A DNA stretch of 64,000 nt from Pragia fontium DSM 5563 = ATCC 49100 (GCF_900112475.1 NZ_FOLW01000002.1:124001-188000), one strand, 5' to 3'. Positions 41,449 through 51,434 are shown, counted from the first letter of the stretch. Translations and numbers: made by a program. Notes: generated by a model from the sequence alone, not told the origin.

Positions 41449-41837
41449 TTTTTGTTCTAGCCTGGCGATAACTTGTCATCTATCTCAGGCTAGAAGTTTT
41501 ACTCCCCCGTTATTGAACATTTTCCTGCCTAATCGAAGCCTTAGTCTGAATAGTGCTGGTAATAAATCAGCATTCCATTATTGATTTATTATCTGTCATT
41601 AGTGATTTTAAATTCATTTTCATGATGATGTTGTAGCAAATGATAAATTAAGGTGAACAGAAAAGATTTTATTACCCAGTGTATTGGTCCATCTTTTTTC
41701 AAAAATAGATAGGTTATTTATTTTTAAGCGGATTGCATCAAGATGAATATGCTGCCTTTATCATGAAAACCAGTTTTTTTGTGAGCTTGTTAACGTTTTT
41801 ATTTTGATGGCAAAGTGTTCTAAAGCGTTGCTAAACA
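41449..41837. other. Intergenic region upstream of the pxp operon
   Basis: An inverted repeat CTAGCCTG (41457-41464) / CAGGCTAG (41486-41493) just after the tam stop may end tam transcription, though the T run is weak. The rest is AT-rich and shows no supported gene. Confidence 0.45.
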
Positions 41838-41867
41838 TTGACAGCGATGTATTTAATCCTGCATAAC
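41838..41867 (+). promoter_or_regulatory. Candidate promoter of the pxp operon
   Basis: A perfect -35 TTGACA (41838-41843) is followed after 18 bases by CATAAC (41862-41867). It is 44 bases before the pxpB start. Confidence 0.5.
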
Positions 41868-41911
41868 TATTGGCTTGATTGATTTAATGCGATGGGATGT
41901 CAGGGGGAAAT

Positions 41912-42568
41912 TTGCCACAACCACGATGTTATTTACTGGGAGAAAGTGCGGTTGTTTTGGAATTTGAATCACCCATTTTATTAGCAACTCAGCAGCGTAT
42001 TTGGCAGTTGAATGCCCGTTTACGTGATAATGCGGATATTTTAGAAACGATTCCGGGCATGAATAATCTGACCGTATTGTTACGCGATCCACGTCGCACC
42101 GCAGCAGGTGCGGTGACGTTTTTACTTAATCTTTGGCAGGAAAGCCAAATGCTGATTCCTGAATCGCGTAAAGTTGATATACCAGTGACCTACGGTGGCG
42201 ATGAGGGACCGGATTTAGCGGTGATTGCACAACATACCGGAATGACACCTCGCCAAGTAGTGGAGTGTCATTCTTCTGCCAGCTACGTGGTGTACTTTCT
42301 CGGATTTCAGCCGGGTTTTCCCTATATGGCGGGGTTAGATAAAGCGCTGGAAACACCGCGTCGAGCAGAACCAAGAATTCGAGTACCGGCGGGGTCGGTT
42401 GGTATTGGTGGTGCACAAACAGGCATTTATCCGCTGGCAACGCCGGGTGGCTGGCAACTGCTGGGGCGGACTGCTTTGACGCTGTTTGATCCTCAAGCCA
42501 AGTCTCCCACCTTGCTGTTGCCCGGTGATGAAGTGCGTTTTGTACCACAGCCGGAGGGCGTATGTTAA
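41912..42568 (+). CDS. pxpB: 5-oxoprolinase subunit PxpB
   Basis: A 218-residue subunit of the ATP-dependent 5-oxoprolinase PxpABC. It aligns along its length with E. coli PxpB (218), including [15 protein letters not shown], the IPGMNNLTV segment, [14 protein letters not shown] and [24 protein letters not shown] chose TTG 41912 because AGGGGG lies 5 bases before it and the length then equals the family; ATG 41897 in frame adds five residues with a poor ribosome site. Its end overlaps pxpC by 7 bases. Confidence 0.93.
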   Translation: MPQPRCYLLGESAVVLEFESPILLATQQRIWQLNARLRDNADILETIPGMNNLTVLLRDPRRTAAGAVTFLLNLWQESQMLIPESRKVDIPVTYGGDEGPDLAVIAQHTGMTPRQVVECHSSASYVVYFLGFQPGFPYMAGLDKALETPRRAEPRIRVPAGSVGIGGAQTGIYPLATPGGWQLLGRTALTLFDPQAKSPTLLLPGDEVRFVPQPEGVC

Positions 42569-43491
42569 GAGTGATTCGAGCCGGTATGCATACATCCATT
42601 CAGGATGGTGGCCGAAATGGCTATCGTCAGTTAGGCATTAGCTTGGGCGGGGTATTGGATCAACCGGCCATGAAGATTGCGAATTTGCTGCTGGCCAACC
42701 CTCCAGAGGCGGCGGTGTTGGAAATCACGCTGGGGCAGTTTGTTGCCGAGTTTACCCGGGCAGGGTGGATTGCGCTGACCGGCGCTGACTGTCGTGCTGA
42801 ATTGGATGGTCAACCGATATGGACCGGGTGGCGTTTTCCTGTACGGGCGGGGCAGCAATTGAAATTGAATGCCCCGCGTTACGGTATGCGCAGTTATTTG
42901 GCGGTAAGCGGCGGTTTTCAGGTAGCAGAGATTCTGCATTCATCGAGTACCGATTTAAAAGCCGGTTTCGGTGGGTTAGAGGGGCGACTATTGCGTGATG
43001 GCGATGTGCTGGAGGCCGGAACGCCTCAGCGTAAACTGACCCGATCCCGCGGTGTAAAACAGCTGCTATTTGCCAATCGGTTACGGGCTTTGCCTGGGCC
43101 GGAATATGACCAGTTCGCGGTTGATTCTCAACAGGCATTTTGGCAGGTGTCCTGGACGTTAAGCCCACAAAGTAACCGGATGGGCTATCGGTTACAAGGC
43201 GGGGAGTTAAAACGCACGGTTTCTACTGAGATGCTGTCCCATGGTTTATTACCGGGGGTAGTGCAAGTTCCTCATAACGGTCAACCTATCGTCTTAATGG
43301 CTGATGCGCAAACGACCGGCGGTTATCCGCGTATGGCTTGCGTGATTGATGCCGATTTGTTTCATCTGGCACAAATCCGCCTAGGTGAACCACTACATTT
43401 TGTTCAGTGCTCGCTGGATGAAGCGTTAGAAGCCCGATATCACCAACAGCAGTATTTGCAACAGCTGGCATGGAGGTTAAATGAAGATTGA
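42562..43491 (+). CDS. pxpC: 5-oxoprolinase subunit PxpC
   Basis: The 309-residue partner of PxpB (E. coli YbgK, 310). It has the cyclophilin-like carboxyltransferase fold shared with urea-amidolyase subunits: the start [17 protein letters not shown], the middle [23 protein letters not shown] and the final [17 protein letters not shown]. PxpB and PxpC form the complex that phosphorylates 5-oxoproline for PxpA. Overlaps with pxpB (7 bases) and pxpA (11 bases) point to tight co-translation. Confidence 0.94.
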   Translation: MLRVIRAGMHTSIQDGGRNGYRQLGISLGGVLDQPAMKIANLLLANPPEAAVLEITLGQFVAEFTRAGWIALTGADCRAELDGQPIWTGWRFPVRAGQQLKLNAPRYGMRSYLAVSGGFQVAEILHSSSTDLKAGFGGLEGRLLRDGDVLEAGTPQRKLTRSRGVKQLLFANRLRALPGPEYDQFAVDSQQAFWQVSWTLSPQSNRMGYRLQGGELKRTVSTEMLSHGLLPGVVQVPHNGQPIVLMADAQTTGGYPRMACVIDADLFHLAQIRLGEPLHFVQCSLDEALEARYHQQQYLQQLAWRLNED

Positions 43492-44218
43492 TTTAAATGC
43501 CGATCTCGGCGAAGGGATGGATAACGATCGTGAACTGTTGCAGTTGGTGAGCTCCGCCAATATCGCCTGCGGTTTCCACGCGGGTGATGCGCAGACCATG
43601 CTGAGAACCGTTCGTTGGGCAATGGAGTTCAATGTGGCTATTGGGGCTCACCCCAGTTTTCCCGATAGAGAGAACTTTGGCCGTACCGCGATGCAGCTAC
43701 CGGTAGAGACTGTCTATGCCCAAACGCTGTATCAAATAGGTGCACTGGCGGCAATAGTGACATCTCAAGGGGGACGATTAGCCCACGTAAAACCTCACGG
43801 TATGTTGTACAACCAGGCCGCTAAAGATCCGGCGCTGGCGGATGCGATCGCTCGGGCAGTGAAAGATAGCGACCCGACATTACGTTTGATGGGCTTGGCC
43901 AATAGTGAGCTGGTGCGTGCCGGTGAACGTTATGGCTTATCTATCCGGCAGGAAGTGTTTGCCGATCGAGCCTATCAGCGAGATGGTTCATTAGTACCAC
44001 GCAGTCAACCCGGCGCGGTGATTGACAGTGATGAGGCAGCGTTGGCTCAAACCTTAACAATGGTACAACGTGGCGAAGTTTGCAGCCTTGATGGTTCTTG
44101 GATAAACGTTCAGGCTGATACGGTTTGCCTGCATGGTGATGGTGCGCATGCATTGACTTTTGCCCGACGTCTGCGCGAGAGCTTTCTACAACACAACATC
44201 GATATCACTGCCGCTTAA
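43481..44218 (+). CDS. pxpA: 5-oxoprolinase subunit PxpA (LamB/YcsF family)
   Basis: The 245-residue LamB/YcsF-type subunit opens the 5-oxoproline ring to give glutamate. It starts [15 protein letters not shown] and has [30 protein letters not shown] and [12 protein letters not shown], which hold the conserved metal or substrate His and Asp residues. It ends with [12 protein letters not shown]. coli PxpA is 244 residues. It follows pxpC with an 11-base overlap; a 92-base gap then leads to the permease-like genes. Confidence 0.95.
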   Translation: MKIDLNADLGEGMDNDRELLQLVSSANIACGFHAGDAQTMLRTVRWAMEFNVAIGAHPSFPDRENFGRTAMQLPVETVYAQTLYQIGALAAIVTSQGGRLAHVKPHGMLYNQAAKDPALADAIARAVKDSDPTLRLMGLANSELVRAGERYGLSIRQEVFADRAYQRDGSLVPRSQPGAVIDSDEAALAQTLTMVQRGEVCSLDGSWINVQADTVCLHGDGAHALTFARRLRESFLQHNIDITAA

Positions 44219-44310
44219 AGGCGATAGTGCATTCCCGATAGTTAAATCATAAAAACAATAACAGACCGCTAAAACGGCGGCGTTAGATCTATTTCAGACA
44301 GGAGACAGGT

Positions 44311-45039
44311 ATGGAGCAAGTGGTGAATTTATGGCCGCTTATCGGCATTGTGGCTATCGTGATTGGGTTTCTATTGAGGTTTAACCCAGTATTGGTGGTG
44401 ATTATTGCCGGTATCATTACTGGCGTTGCTGCTTTTATGTCAATTGGGGATATTCTGGAAAAACTGGGTTCAGGTTTTCTGAGTACGCGTAATTTACCGC
44501 TGATTTTATTATTACCGCTGGCAGTTATCGGCCTGCTGGAGCGTCATGGCTTAAAAGAACGGGCACAGGAATGGATTGCTCATATTAAAACCGCGACGGC
44601 AGGGCGCTTATTGATTGTTTATCTGTTTGTGCGTGAAGCAGCTGCTGCATTGGGGCTAACCAGTTTGGGTGGGCATCCGCAAATGGTTAGGCCACTTTTG
44701 GCACCGATGGCTGAAGGTGCAACTGAAAATCGCTATGGCGAATTGCCGGACGATGTTCGCTATCGTTTGCGGGCTATGTCAGCGGCAACGGATAACGTTG
44801 GGCTGTTTTTTGGTGAGGATATTTTTGTTGCTTTCGGTGCCATTATCTTTATGCATAACTTTATGCTGGAGTCCGGCGGTATTCAAACTGAACCATTGCA
44901 TATTGCGCTCTGGGGAATTCCCACTGCAGTTTGTGCCTTTCTGATTCACTCTTTTCGCCTGATTCGTTTGGATAAACGTATTGCCAGAGAACTGTCCGGT
45001 TTAAATAAAAGTGCATTGCAGAATCGGGAGGGGGCGTAA
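44311..45039 (+). CDS. DUF969 family membrane protein, candidate 5-oxoproline permease half
   Basis: A 242-residue membrane protein with about six helices: LIGIVAIVIGFLLRF near the start, VLVVIIAGIITGVAAFM, LPLILLLPLAVIGLLERHG, VYLFVREAAAALGL, DIFVAFGAIIFMHNFM and a last helix near 210. The pattern fits DUF969, always found beside DUF979. Both have the look of half of an ion-transporter-superfamily carrier. ACAGGAGACAG precedes the ATG, and the stop overlaps the next start by one base. Position between pxpA and pcp suggests uptake of pyroglutamate or pyroglutamyl peptides, by inference. Confidence 0.82.
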   Translation: MEQVVNLWPLIGIVAIVIGFLLRFNPVLVVIIAGIITGVAAFMSIGDILEKLGSGFLSTRNLPLILLLPLAVIGLLERHGLKERAQEWIAHIKTATAGRLLIVYLFVREAAAALGLTSLGGHPQMVRPLLAPMAEGATENRYGELPDDVRYRLRAMSAATDNVGLFFGEDIFVAFGAIIFMHNFMLESGGIQTEPLHIALWGIPTAVCAFLIHSFRLIRLDKRIARELSGLNKSALQNREGA

Positions 45040-46049
45040 TGTTTCAGCAACAATATCTTTATTGGTTCGCCGGCGTCATTCTGCTGATAGTGGCTTTGAT
45101 GTCCTTACGTGACAAAGCTAATCCGCGTCGTTTTGCGACCGCGCTATTTTGGGGATTGTACGGACTGGTTTTTCTGGTTGGCGATTGGACCTACACCTTA
45201 ATGAGTTCATTGACGGATAGCCAGAGTGGCACCCGGATATTAAATATTAGCGTGGGTGTCATTGTGGTTGTGATGGCGCTGATTGCTGGATTAGGCGGCG
45301 TTCGTTTGGGAAGTTACCATCAACGTGCGCCGGAGCAACGCAAACAGAGTGCGGCTCGCTTGGGGAATCGTTTGTTTCTGCCAGCGCTGGCTATTCCAGT
45401 CGTGACGGTGATTGGCGTGTTGCTGTTCAACAATATCCCCGGTTTACCACAAATCATGTTTGGTGAGGGCAATCACTCAACGCTGGTTACGTTATTCTCC
45501 ATGGCCGTTGGTTGTCTGGTTGGATGGCTGGTCGCACTGCGTTTGACTCATGAAAAGCCTGCGCAGTCGGTTCAGGAAGCGCGTCGTCTGCTGGATGCTA
45601 TTGGTTGGGCTTTCATTCTGCCGCAGATTCTTGCCACGTTAGGTTTACTGTTTACCACTGCGGGTGTTGGGGTGGCAATTTCTTATTTGACGGAACATTA
45701 CTTAGCTGTTGATAATCGATTTATTGCGGTGCTGATTTATGCAGTAGGTATGGCGCTGTTAACTATGGTGATGGGTAACGCCTTCGCGGCATTTCCTATC
45801 GTGACCGCAGGTATCGGTATTCCGATTTTGGTATTGATGCACGGCGGAAATCCTGCGGTAATGGCAGCTATTGGTATGTTCTCCGGTTATTGTGGTACGT
45901 TAATGACACCCATGGCGGCCAACTATAATATTGTGCCGGCGGCGTTGTTGGAGCTTCCTGACCGAAATGCGGTGATTAAGGTACAGGTTCCAACAGGATT
46001 GGCACTATTAACGGTGAACGTTTTTCTGCTCTATTTCCTGATGTTTTAA
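45039..46049 (+). CDS. DUF979 family membrane protein, candidate permease partner
   Basis: A 336-residue protein with about nine helices, including YLYWFAGVILLIVALMS at the N-terminus, LPALAIPVVTVIGVLLF, the QILATLGLLFTTAGVGVAIS segment and MVMGNAFAAFPIVTAGIGIP. The late GMFSGYCGTLMTPMAANYNIVPAALLE stretch (split here into family pieces) resembles the substrate-site loop of DctM/CitM-like carriers. It begins at the ATG overlapping the DUF969 stop (TAATG), implying a fixed-ratio two-protein complex. Substrate is inferred from neighbours. Confidence 0.82.
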   Translation: MFQQQYLYWFAGVILLIVALMSLRDKANPRRFATALFWGLYGLVFLVGDWTYTLMSSLTDSQSGTRILNISVGVIVVVMALIAGLGGVRLGSYHQRAPEQRKQSAARLGNRLFLPALAIPVVTVIGVLLFNNIPGLPQIMFGEGNHSTLVTLFSMAVGCLVGWLVALRLTHEKPAQSVQEARRLLDAIGWAFILPQILATLGLLFTTAGVGVAISYLTEHYLAVDNRFIAVLIYAVGMALLTMVMGNAFAAFPIVTAGIGIPILVLMHGGNPAVMAAIGMFSGYCGTLMTPMAANYNIVPAALLELPDRNAVIKVQVPTGLALLTVNVFLLYFLMF

Positions 46050-46065
46050 TAACTGAGGTGATTTT

Positions 46066-46713
46066 ATGGCTAGCGTATTAATAACCGGAATTGAACCCTT
46101 TGATGGTGAACATATTAACCCTTCCTGGGAGGTTGTTCGCCAACTTAATGGCGTATATATCGCTAATACGCTGGTTGTTGCACGCCAGTTACCCTGTGAG
46201 TTTGGGCACGCATTGGATAAGCTGTATCAGGCAATCGATGAGTTGGAACCCACGCTGGTTATCTGCGTAGGTCAGGCTGGTGGGCGTGCAGAGGTTTCGA
46301 TAGAACGGGTAGCGATTAATATTAATGATGCGCGCATTCCAGATAATCAGGGCTATCAACCGATTGATGTCCCGATTATTGAACAGGGGCCGGCTGCCTA
46401 TTTTTCTACTTTGCCAATTAAAGCGCTGGTTCAGGGGCTACGGGATGAGGGTATTCCTGCCAGCGTCTCTCAAACGGCGGGAACCTATGTTTGTAACCAT
46501 ATAATGTATGGTTTATTGCATCACTTGAAAAAACAGGGTTCACCGGCGCGCGGTGGTTTTATTCATATTCCTTATTTACCTGAACAAGCGGTTAATCACT
46601 CAGGGGCACCCAGCATGTCAGCATCGACCTTAGTAAAGGCAATGGAGAAGATAATTGCTGTGTCGATCACAACACTGAAAGATTTGGTGGTCAGCGCGGG
46701 TGCAACCCATTAA
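46066..46713 (+). CDS. pcp: Pyrrolidone-carboxylate (pyroglutamyl) peptidase
   Basis: A 215-residue cysteine peptidase that removes N-terminal pyroglutamate from peptides. The catalytic triad motifs are visible: Glu in [13 protein letters not shown] (about 81), Cys in [11 protein letters not shown] (about 144), His in [12 protein letters not shown] (about 167). It starts [19 protein letters not shown], typical of the family. GAGGTGATTTT precedes the ATG. As last gene of the pxp cluster it would release 5-oxoproline for PxpABC. Confidence 0.95.
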   Translation: MASVLITGIEPFDGEHINPSWEVVRQLNGVYIANTLVVARQLPCEFGHALDKLYQAIDELEPTLVICVGQAGGRAEVSIERVAININDARIPDNQGYQPIDVPIIEQGPAAYFSTLPIKALVQGLRDEGIPASVSQTAGTYVCNHIMYGLLHHLKKQGSPARGGFIHIPYLPEQAVNHSGAPSMSASTLVKAMEKIIAVSITTLKDLVVSAGATH

Positions 46714-46758
46714 ATTCAGTTAGCGGAACAAGTGCCGATCTCTACTATTGTTATTTTG

Positions 46759-46789
46759 AATCAGGGCCGGAGAAATTACCGGCCTGATT
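46759..46789. terminator. Bidirectional terminator between pcp and sbp
   Basis: AATCAGGGCCGG (46759-46770) pairs with CCGGCCTGATT (46779-46789) with one bulged G. It lies between convergent stops. Confidence 0.72.
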
Positions 46790-46798
46790 ATCGATTGA

Positions 46799-47788
46799 TT
46801 ACCGCTTACTGATTTGGTCAAAGGTTCCGTCGGTTGCGAAGTGGGTTTGCTGTGCTTTTTGCCAACCGCCGAAAATGCGGTCAACGGTAAATAAGGTTAA
46901 CGGCGGAAAGGTGGAGGCAAACGCTTTTTGTACTTCCGGATCTCGTGGTCGATAGTAGTTTTTAGCCGCGATGGTTTGCCCCTGTTTAGAGTAGAGATAT
47001 TTCAGGTAAGCTTCTGATACTTCGCGAGTACCGTTTTTATCAACGACGCTATCCACCACAGCGACGGTAGGCTCAGCTAAAATGGAAATGCTTGGGGTGA
47101 TAATTTCAAACTGATCTTTTCCCAGTTGGTCAATAGCCAGTAAGGCTTCATTTTCCCAAGCGATCAACACATCGCCAATGCCTCTTTCAACGAAGGTGGT
47201 GGTGGAACCTCGGGCGCCAGTATCCAGTACTTGGACGTTGTTATATAAGGCTTTAACAAATTCTTGTGCTTTAGCCTGATCGTTATTGTTATGCTGTAAT
47301 GCATAACCCCAGGCAGCCAGATAGTTCCAGCGCGCACCGCCGGAGGTTTTAGGGTTTGGCGTGACGACGTTAAGACCCGGTTTGATTAAATCATTCCAGT
47401 CGTGAATTTGTTTTGGGTTACCTTTGCGTACCAGAAAAACGATGGTTGAGGTATAAGGGGCGGAGTTATCCGGTAGGCGGTTTATCCAGTTTTTATCCAG
47501 CTTGCCGCGCTCGGCAATGGCATCAATATCATAAGCTAAAGCTAACGTTACGATATCGGCAGAAATGCCGTTAATCACTGATGAAGCCTGTTTTCCCGAT
47601 CCGCCATGGGATTGTTTAATGATAATGTTGTCACCAGTTTTTTCATGCCAGTAGCTGGAAAATGCTTTATTGTACTGTTGGTACAATTCCCGTGTTGGGT
47701 CATAGGAAACGTTTAGCAGTTGAATATCTTTTGCTGCGGCGTTAGCCGTAGTTAGTAACAGTAGAACGCCGATTTTCCAATTACGCAT
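46799..47788 (-). CDS. sbp: Periplasmic sulfate-binding protein Sbp
   Basis: A 329-residue binding protein matching E. coli Sbp throughout. A signal peptide (about 1-19, cleavage AAA-KD) precedes [19 protein letters not shown], the sulfate-site loop [31 protein letters not shown] and [18 protein letters not shown]. It ends [14 protein letters not shown]. It delivers sulfate to the CysTWA transporter, which is not in this window. Its presence near the cys cluster is consistent with CysB control, though no site is claimed. Confidence 0.96.
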   Translation of the reverse strand: MRNWKIGVLLLLTTANAAAKDIQLLNVSYDPTRELYQQYNKAFSSYWHEKTGDNIIIKQSHGGSGKQASSVINGISADIVTLALAYDIDAIAERGKLDKNWINRLPDNSAPYTSTIVFLVRKGNPKQIHDWNDLIKPGLNVVTPNPKTSGGARWNYLAAWGYALQHNNNDQAKAQEFVKALYNNVQVLDTGARGSTTTFVERGIGDVLIAWENEALLAIDQLGKDQFEIITPSISILAEPTVAVVDSVVDKNGTREVSEAYLKYLYSKQGQTIAAKNYYRPRDPEVQKAFASTFPPLTLFTVDRIFGGWQKAQQTHFATDGTFDQISKR

Positions 47789-47965
47789 ATATACTCACCT
47801 TATTCTAATCTGATTAAAATAGTTAACGCAGTGAGATTGCCAGAAAAGCGTTCTAAGTAATAAAGAATAAAAAGATACTTTTTATGTTAATAAGTAATAT
47901 ATCATTTGTTTACTTTTAGCCTACGGGGTAACAAGGCCAAGTTTCAATTTTATAGGGATACAGTA

Positions 47966-48349
47966 ATGAAAGGATGTCTAAAGTATTGGCGCTATCTGGT
48001 GCTGATTGTGGTTGTGGTGGCTGGCTTTTTTACCTGGCAATGGTATTCACTGAAAAAAGAGGCCGAGATTGCCTTTAATCAAAATTCGGTGGTGGCCCAA
48101 TATCTGGGTAAGGTTAGCGTTGAAACAATTGGTTTGAGCGCGTTTGCGGCACAGTGTCAGGTGGGGTGTGAACACTATTTGGTTAAACTTCGGGGAGATA
48201 AAGCCAGTGCTATTGCGGTGGCTGATTTAACTAAAGGGAGCACCGAGCTTTCTTATGCCATTATGTGTTTGGATAATGGCGAAAATATTGCCCTTACCAG
48301 AGATGCTGAGCTGATTGTGGATAACAGTCGTGAAAGCTCTTGCCAATAA
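47966..48349 (+). CDS. Unrecognised membrane-anchored small protein
   Basis: I do not recognise this 127-residue protein. One N-terminal helix (about residues 8-27, YLVLIVVVVAGFFTWQWY) would anchor it in the inner membrane with the rest in the periplasm. That domain has four cysteines (two in QCQVGCEH, one in IMCLDNG, one near the C-terminus), suggesting disulfides. AGGGA before ATG 47966 decides the start; an in-frame ATG 60 bases upstream would bury the helix. It lies 27 bases upstream of the LprI-like gene and may be co-transcribed with it. Confidence 0.6.
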   Translation: MKGCLKYWRYLVLIVVVVAGFFTWQWYSLKKEAEIAFNQNSVVAQYLGKVSVETIGLSAFAAQCQVGCEHYLVKLRGDKASAIAVADLTKGSTELSYAIMCLDNGENIALTRDAELIVDNSRESSCQ

Positions 48350-48376
48350 TTTTATGTTTCAATCAGAGATTATTCG

Positions 48377-48778
48377 ATGAAAAGATTAACTTTATTGTCC
48401 ACTGCTTTTTTATTGGCGTTGAGTTTAAATGTTTCAGCAGAAGAACTGGACTGTAATAATGTAATCACAACTCCGGATATTAATGCTTGTGCTCAGATGG
48501 AATTAGATAAAGTTGAGAAACAGCTCAATCAGACTTATCAAAAAGTAATGGCATTAATTAATAAGCCGGATGAGGAAAGTATTCCTTATGCGGAAGTAAA
48601 AAGAAATTTGTTAGAAAGCCAAAGAGCCTGGGTAACCTTTAGAAAAAAGGATTGTGATGCGCTTTATGCGCTCTACTCAGGAGGAACGATACGTGGAGTG
48701 GTGTATTTAGGCTGTATGCGTGAACATGCGGTAAAGAGAACGGAAGACTTGAAAGGCTATATTTCCTATTTTGAGTGA
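48377..48778 (+). CDS. LprI/DUF1311 family exported protein
   Basis: A 133-residue protein with a signal peptide (MKRLTLLSTAFLLALSLNVSA, cleavage near VSA-EE). The DUF1311/LprI pattern follows: INACAQMELDKVEKQLNQTY, then LLESQRAWVTFRKKDC and GCMREHAVKRTEDL. Four cysteines are spaced as in the family. Some LprI proteins inhibit lysozyme, so protection of the cell wall from host or predator lysozyme is possible. Its helices would form a small periplasmic bundle. Confidence 0.78.
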   Translation: MKRLTLLSTAFLLALSLNVSAEELDCNNVITTPDINACAQMELDKVEKQLNQTYQKVMALINKPDEESIPYAEVKRNLLESQRAWVTFRKKDCDALYALYSGGTIRGVVYLGCMREHAVKRTEDLKGYISYFE

Positions 48779-48884
48779 TAATGTTTTCTCTGTGGCTTGA
48801 GTCAGGACGTTTTGCCGCGCAGTTTCTATACCTTTGCGGCTGGTTTAATCCATTGTCGCCTAAGGACTAGGTAGAGGTAATATT

Positions 48885-49301
48885 ATGAATATCAGTCAGG
48901 TCGCAGAAAAAACCGGTTTAACCAGCAAAGCGATTCGCTTTTATGAAGAGAAGGGGTTGATTACCCCGCCGAGTCGCTCACTCAACGGTTATCGTCAGTA
49001 TAATCCAAAGAATGTGGAAGAGCTGACGCTGTTAAGGCAAGCGCGCTTGGTTGGCTTTACGTTGGAAGAGTGTAAAGAGCTGCTGGCGTTGTTTCATAAT
49101 GCTGACCGTCGCAGTGCGGATGTTAAAGCCCGCACGCTGGAAAAAATTAGCGATATCGATCGTCATATTTCGGAACTGACGCAAATGCGTGGAAAGTTAG
49201 TTGAGCTGGTGGCGCTTTGTCCGGGAGATGATGGGGCAGAATGTCCGATCATGGATAGCTTTACCGGCTGCTGTCATCAGGTTGACGATAGTCATCAATA
49301 A
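48885..49301 (+). CDS. cueR: Cu(I)-responsive MerR-family activator CueR
   Basis: The 138-residue regulator matches E. coli CueR (135): N-terminal helix-turn-helix [21 protein letters not shown], the wing GYRQY, a long dimer helix, and the Cu(I) loop [11 protein letters not shown] whose two cysteines (about 112 and 120) bind copper. A C-terminal CC pair (GCCHQ) is also conserved. It twists promoters with 19-bp spacers, and the copA promoter at 25573-25603 is an obvious target. It sits next to ybbJ-qmcA, as in E. coli. Confidence 0.95.
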   Translation: MNISQVAEKTGLTSKAIRFYEEKGLITPPSRSLNGYRQYNPKNVEELTLLRQARLVGFTLEECKELLALFHNADRRSADVKARTLEKISDIDRHISELTQMRGKLVELVALCPGDDGAECPIMDSFTGCCHQVDDSHQ

Positions 49302-49351
49302 AATTGCCGGCTGTTGGTGCCGGCAATTCAATGTGATGTTTACGCTTTACC

Positions 49352-49819
49352 TTATTGGTGTTTGCTGGAATGTACTGGCTTCACAATCAGCGTAATACTT
49401 TCTACCGCAGTAATGCGAATTTCCGTTCCTGCCGGCAGGTCTTCGGTACACTGGACCCGCCAGCTACCATCGGCCAGATTGATTCGGCCAATACCGTGAA
49501 CAATGGGTTCAGTCAGTACCATTTTTTGGCCGATTAATAATTGATTTGGCTGGTTGAGATGGCTGTGTTCGCTAACGGTGCGAGTTTTCAGCCAATACCA
49601 CCAAATAACGGCGGTGATCAAAGTGAGGATAGCAAAGTTCACCCATTGCCAGCTCCAGTCCATAGGAACCAACCAAGTAACTACCCCAATAATAATGGCC
49701 GATATACCACTCCAGAGCAGATAGCCATAAGTACCGAGCAGTTCGGCCGCCAGCAACAGGCCGCCGAATATTAGCCAGAAACGGTACGGATAAGCGATCA
49801 GATCCTCAATGATATCCAT
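49352..49819 (-). CDS. ybbJ: NfeD-like membrane protein YbbJ
   Basis: A 155-residue protein with three or four N-terminal helices (YRFWLIFGGLLLAAELLG, YLLWSGISAIIIGVVTWL, WVNFAILTLITAVIWWYW) and a C-terminal OB-fold-like domain (about 90-150). In that fold the segment ADGSWRVQCTEDLPAGT is typical of short NfeD proteins. These partner with SPFH/stomatin proteins. Its ATG overlaps the qmcA stop by one base, the E. coli arrangement, so the two are translated together. Confidence 0.9.
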   Translation of the reverse strand: MDIIEDLIAYPYRFWLIFGGLLLAAELLGTYGYLLWSGISAIIIGVVTWLVPMDWSWQWVNFAILTLITAVIWWYWLKTRTVSEHSHLNQPNQLLIGQKMVLTEPIVHGIGRINLADGSWRVQCTEDLPAGTEIRITAVESITLIVKPVHSSKHQ

Positions 49820-50733
49820 TATTTCTTGTTCTCACCTTTAATCAGTTCAGTAATACCGGCAATGCTGCCCATCAGGTTGCTCGCTTCTAATGGCATCATA
49901 ATGACTTTACTGTTTTCTGCTGAACCAATGGCTTGTAGCGCATCAGTATATTTCTGTGCCACAAAGTAGTTAATCGCTTGAATATTACCAACGGAGATGG
50001 CTTCAGATACCATTTGGGTGGCTTTAGCTTCGGCTTCTGCCGCACGTTCACGAGCTTCAGCCTGTAGGAACGCGGCCTGTCTTTCACCTTCAGCCTTTAG
50101 AATTTCAGATTGTTTCTGGCCTTCAGCGCGTAAAATAGCGGCCTGACGGATACCTTCGGCTTCCAGAATATCGGCACGCTTGGTACGCTCGGCTTTCATT
50201 TGCGCGTTCATTGAGGAAATCAGCTCTGCCGGTGGTCGAATATCACGAATCTCAATACGGGTAATTTTAATTCCCCATTGATTAGTCGCTTCATCAACCA
50301 CTTGCAACAGACGAGTATTAATGTGGTCGCGCTGGGAGAGCATTTCATCCAGCTCCATAGAGCCCAGAACAGTACGGATATTGGTCATGGTGAGGTTCAG
50401 GATCGCCATTTCCAGATTACTGACCTGATAGGCTGCCAGCGCTGAATCTCTGACCTGAATAAAGCAAACGGCATCGATGGTAACGTTGGCGTTATCTTTG
50501 GAGATGATTTCTTGAGAAGGGATATCCAGAACCTGTTCCATCACGTTGATTTTACGACCCACGCGATCCATAAATGGAATAATCAGGTTAAGACCGGGCA
50601 TCAGGGTTTTGGTGTAGCGACCAAAACGCTCAATCGTCCACTGAAATCCCTGGGGAACAACTTTGATTCCGGCAAACAGTACGAAAAGAACCAGAAGAAC
50701 CAAAATTGCAATAGCAATAGCTGGCGTTGACAT
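49819..50733 (-). CDS. qmcA: SPFH/stomatin-like protein QmcA
   Basis: A 304-residue membrane-anchored SPFH (band 7) protein. One N-terminal helix ([18 protein letters not shown]) precedes the SPFH domain ([20 protein letters not shown] to about 190). A long Ala/Glu/Arg coiled coil follows ([20 protein letters not shown], about 195-250) and mediates oligomerisation. E. coli QmcA forms large inner-membrane cages and interacts with quality-control proteases. It is first in the qmcA-ybbJ pair. Confidence 0.94.
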   Translation of the reverse strand: MSTPAIAIAILVLLVLFVLFAGIKVVPQGFQWTIERFGRYTKTLMPGLNLIIPFMDRVGRKINVMEQVLDIPSQEIISKDNANVTIDAVCFIQVRDSALAAYQVSNLEMAILNLTMTNIRTVLGSMELDEMLSQRDHINTRLLQVVDEATNQWGIKITRIEIRDIRPPAELISSMNAQMKAERTKRADILEAEGIRQAAILRAEGQKQSEILKAEGERQAAFLQAEARERAAEAEAKATQMVSEAISVGNIQAINYFVAQKYTDALQAIGSAENSKVIMMPLEASNLMGSIAGITELIKGENKK

Positions 50734-50831
50734 AGCATCATCCTTTAAAGGTATTTATATCCAGTTTACTTGAAACCTGACATTAAGACAGCTTAAAAGG
50801 CATGATAGCTGATGTTTCGCCAGCGTTTGGT

Positions 50832-51434
50832 TTATTCCGGGTTGAACAGAATACCGGTATTATCCGGGCTTAATGGCGCAGCACGGCCGTTCTTTAAGGT
50901 ACAATTGGTTTGCCATTTGCGTTCAAAGATGGCACTTTTGCTCTCTCTGGCGCTGATGTTCAGTGACGTGCCTTTTTCCAGAATAAATGGAAAATACTTG
51001 CCATTGTCCATTCTTGAGTTTTCTGGGCGCAGATGACCGCAGAGAATACGCTGATCGTCTTTACCGAATACGGTAATGTCACTGTAACGCAAGACCACCT
51101 CATCCTCAGAATCCGGCTTGGTTAAAAACAGGCGCGCGGTTTTGGACTGGATAGTTTCCAGCGCTGTGATGGTCCATTGAGCATCGTCTTCAGTAAATAG
51201 CGCTGCGTTAGGTGTTGTGACTTCTTCAGCGGATTCATCAATATCTTCATCCACCTCTTGGTCGTCAACTGCGGCCGGCTCTTGATCCTGCGGCGGTTCT
51301 TTTTCCGCTGTAGATTGAGAAGTTTTAGTGGGAGCAGATTCCGTTTGCTTGTTGCTTTCTGTTTTGAATCCATGACAGCCGGTAATTATCAGGCTCAGTA
51401 GGGCAATAGTGAATAAGTTATGACGGATTTTCAT
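50832..51434 (-). CDS. Unrecognised lipoprotein
   Basis: A 200-residue lipoprotein: signal MKIRHNLFTIALLSLIITGC places the lipidated Cys at 20. Then comes a low-complexity acidic linker (about 25-85, rich in Glu, Asp, Gln and Pro) and a C-terminal domain with two cysteines (ILCGHLRP and TNCTLKNG) that could pair. I recognise no family. The ATG at 51434 gives a proper lipobox; an upstream in-frame start adds 63 residues of unlikely AT-rich code. It occupies the slot of the E. coli fetA-fetB genes. Confidence 0.7.
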   Translation of the reverse strand: MKIRHNLFTIALLSLIITGCHGFKTESNKQTESAPTKTSQSTAEKEPPQDQEPAAVDDQEVDEDIDESAEEVTTPNAALFTEDDAQWTITALETIQSKTARLFLTKPDSEDEVVLRYSDITVFGKDDQRILCGHLRPENSRMDNGKYFPFILEKGTSLNISARESKSAIFERKWQTNCTLKNGRAAPLSPDNTGILFNPE

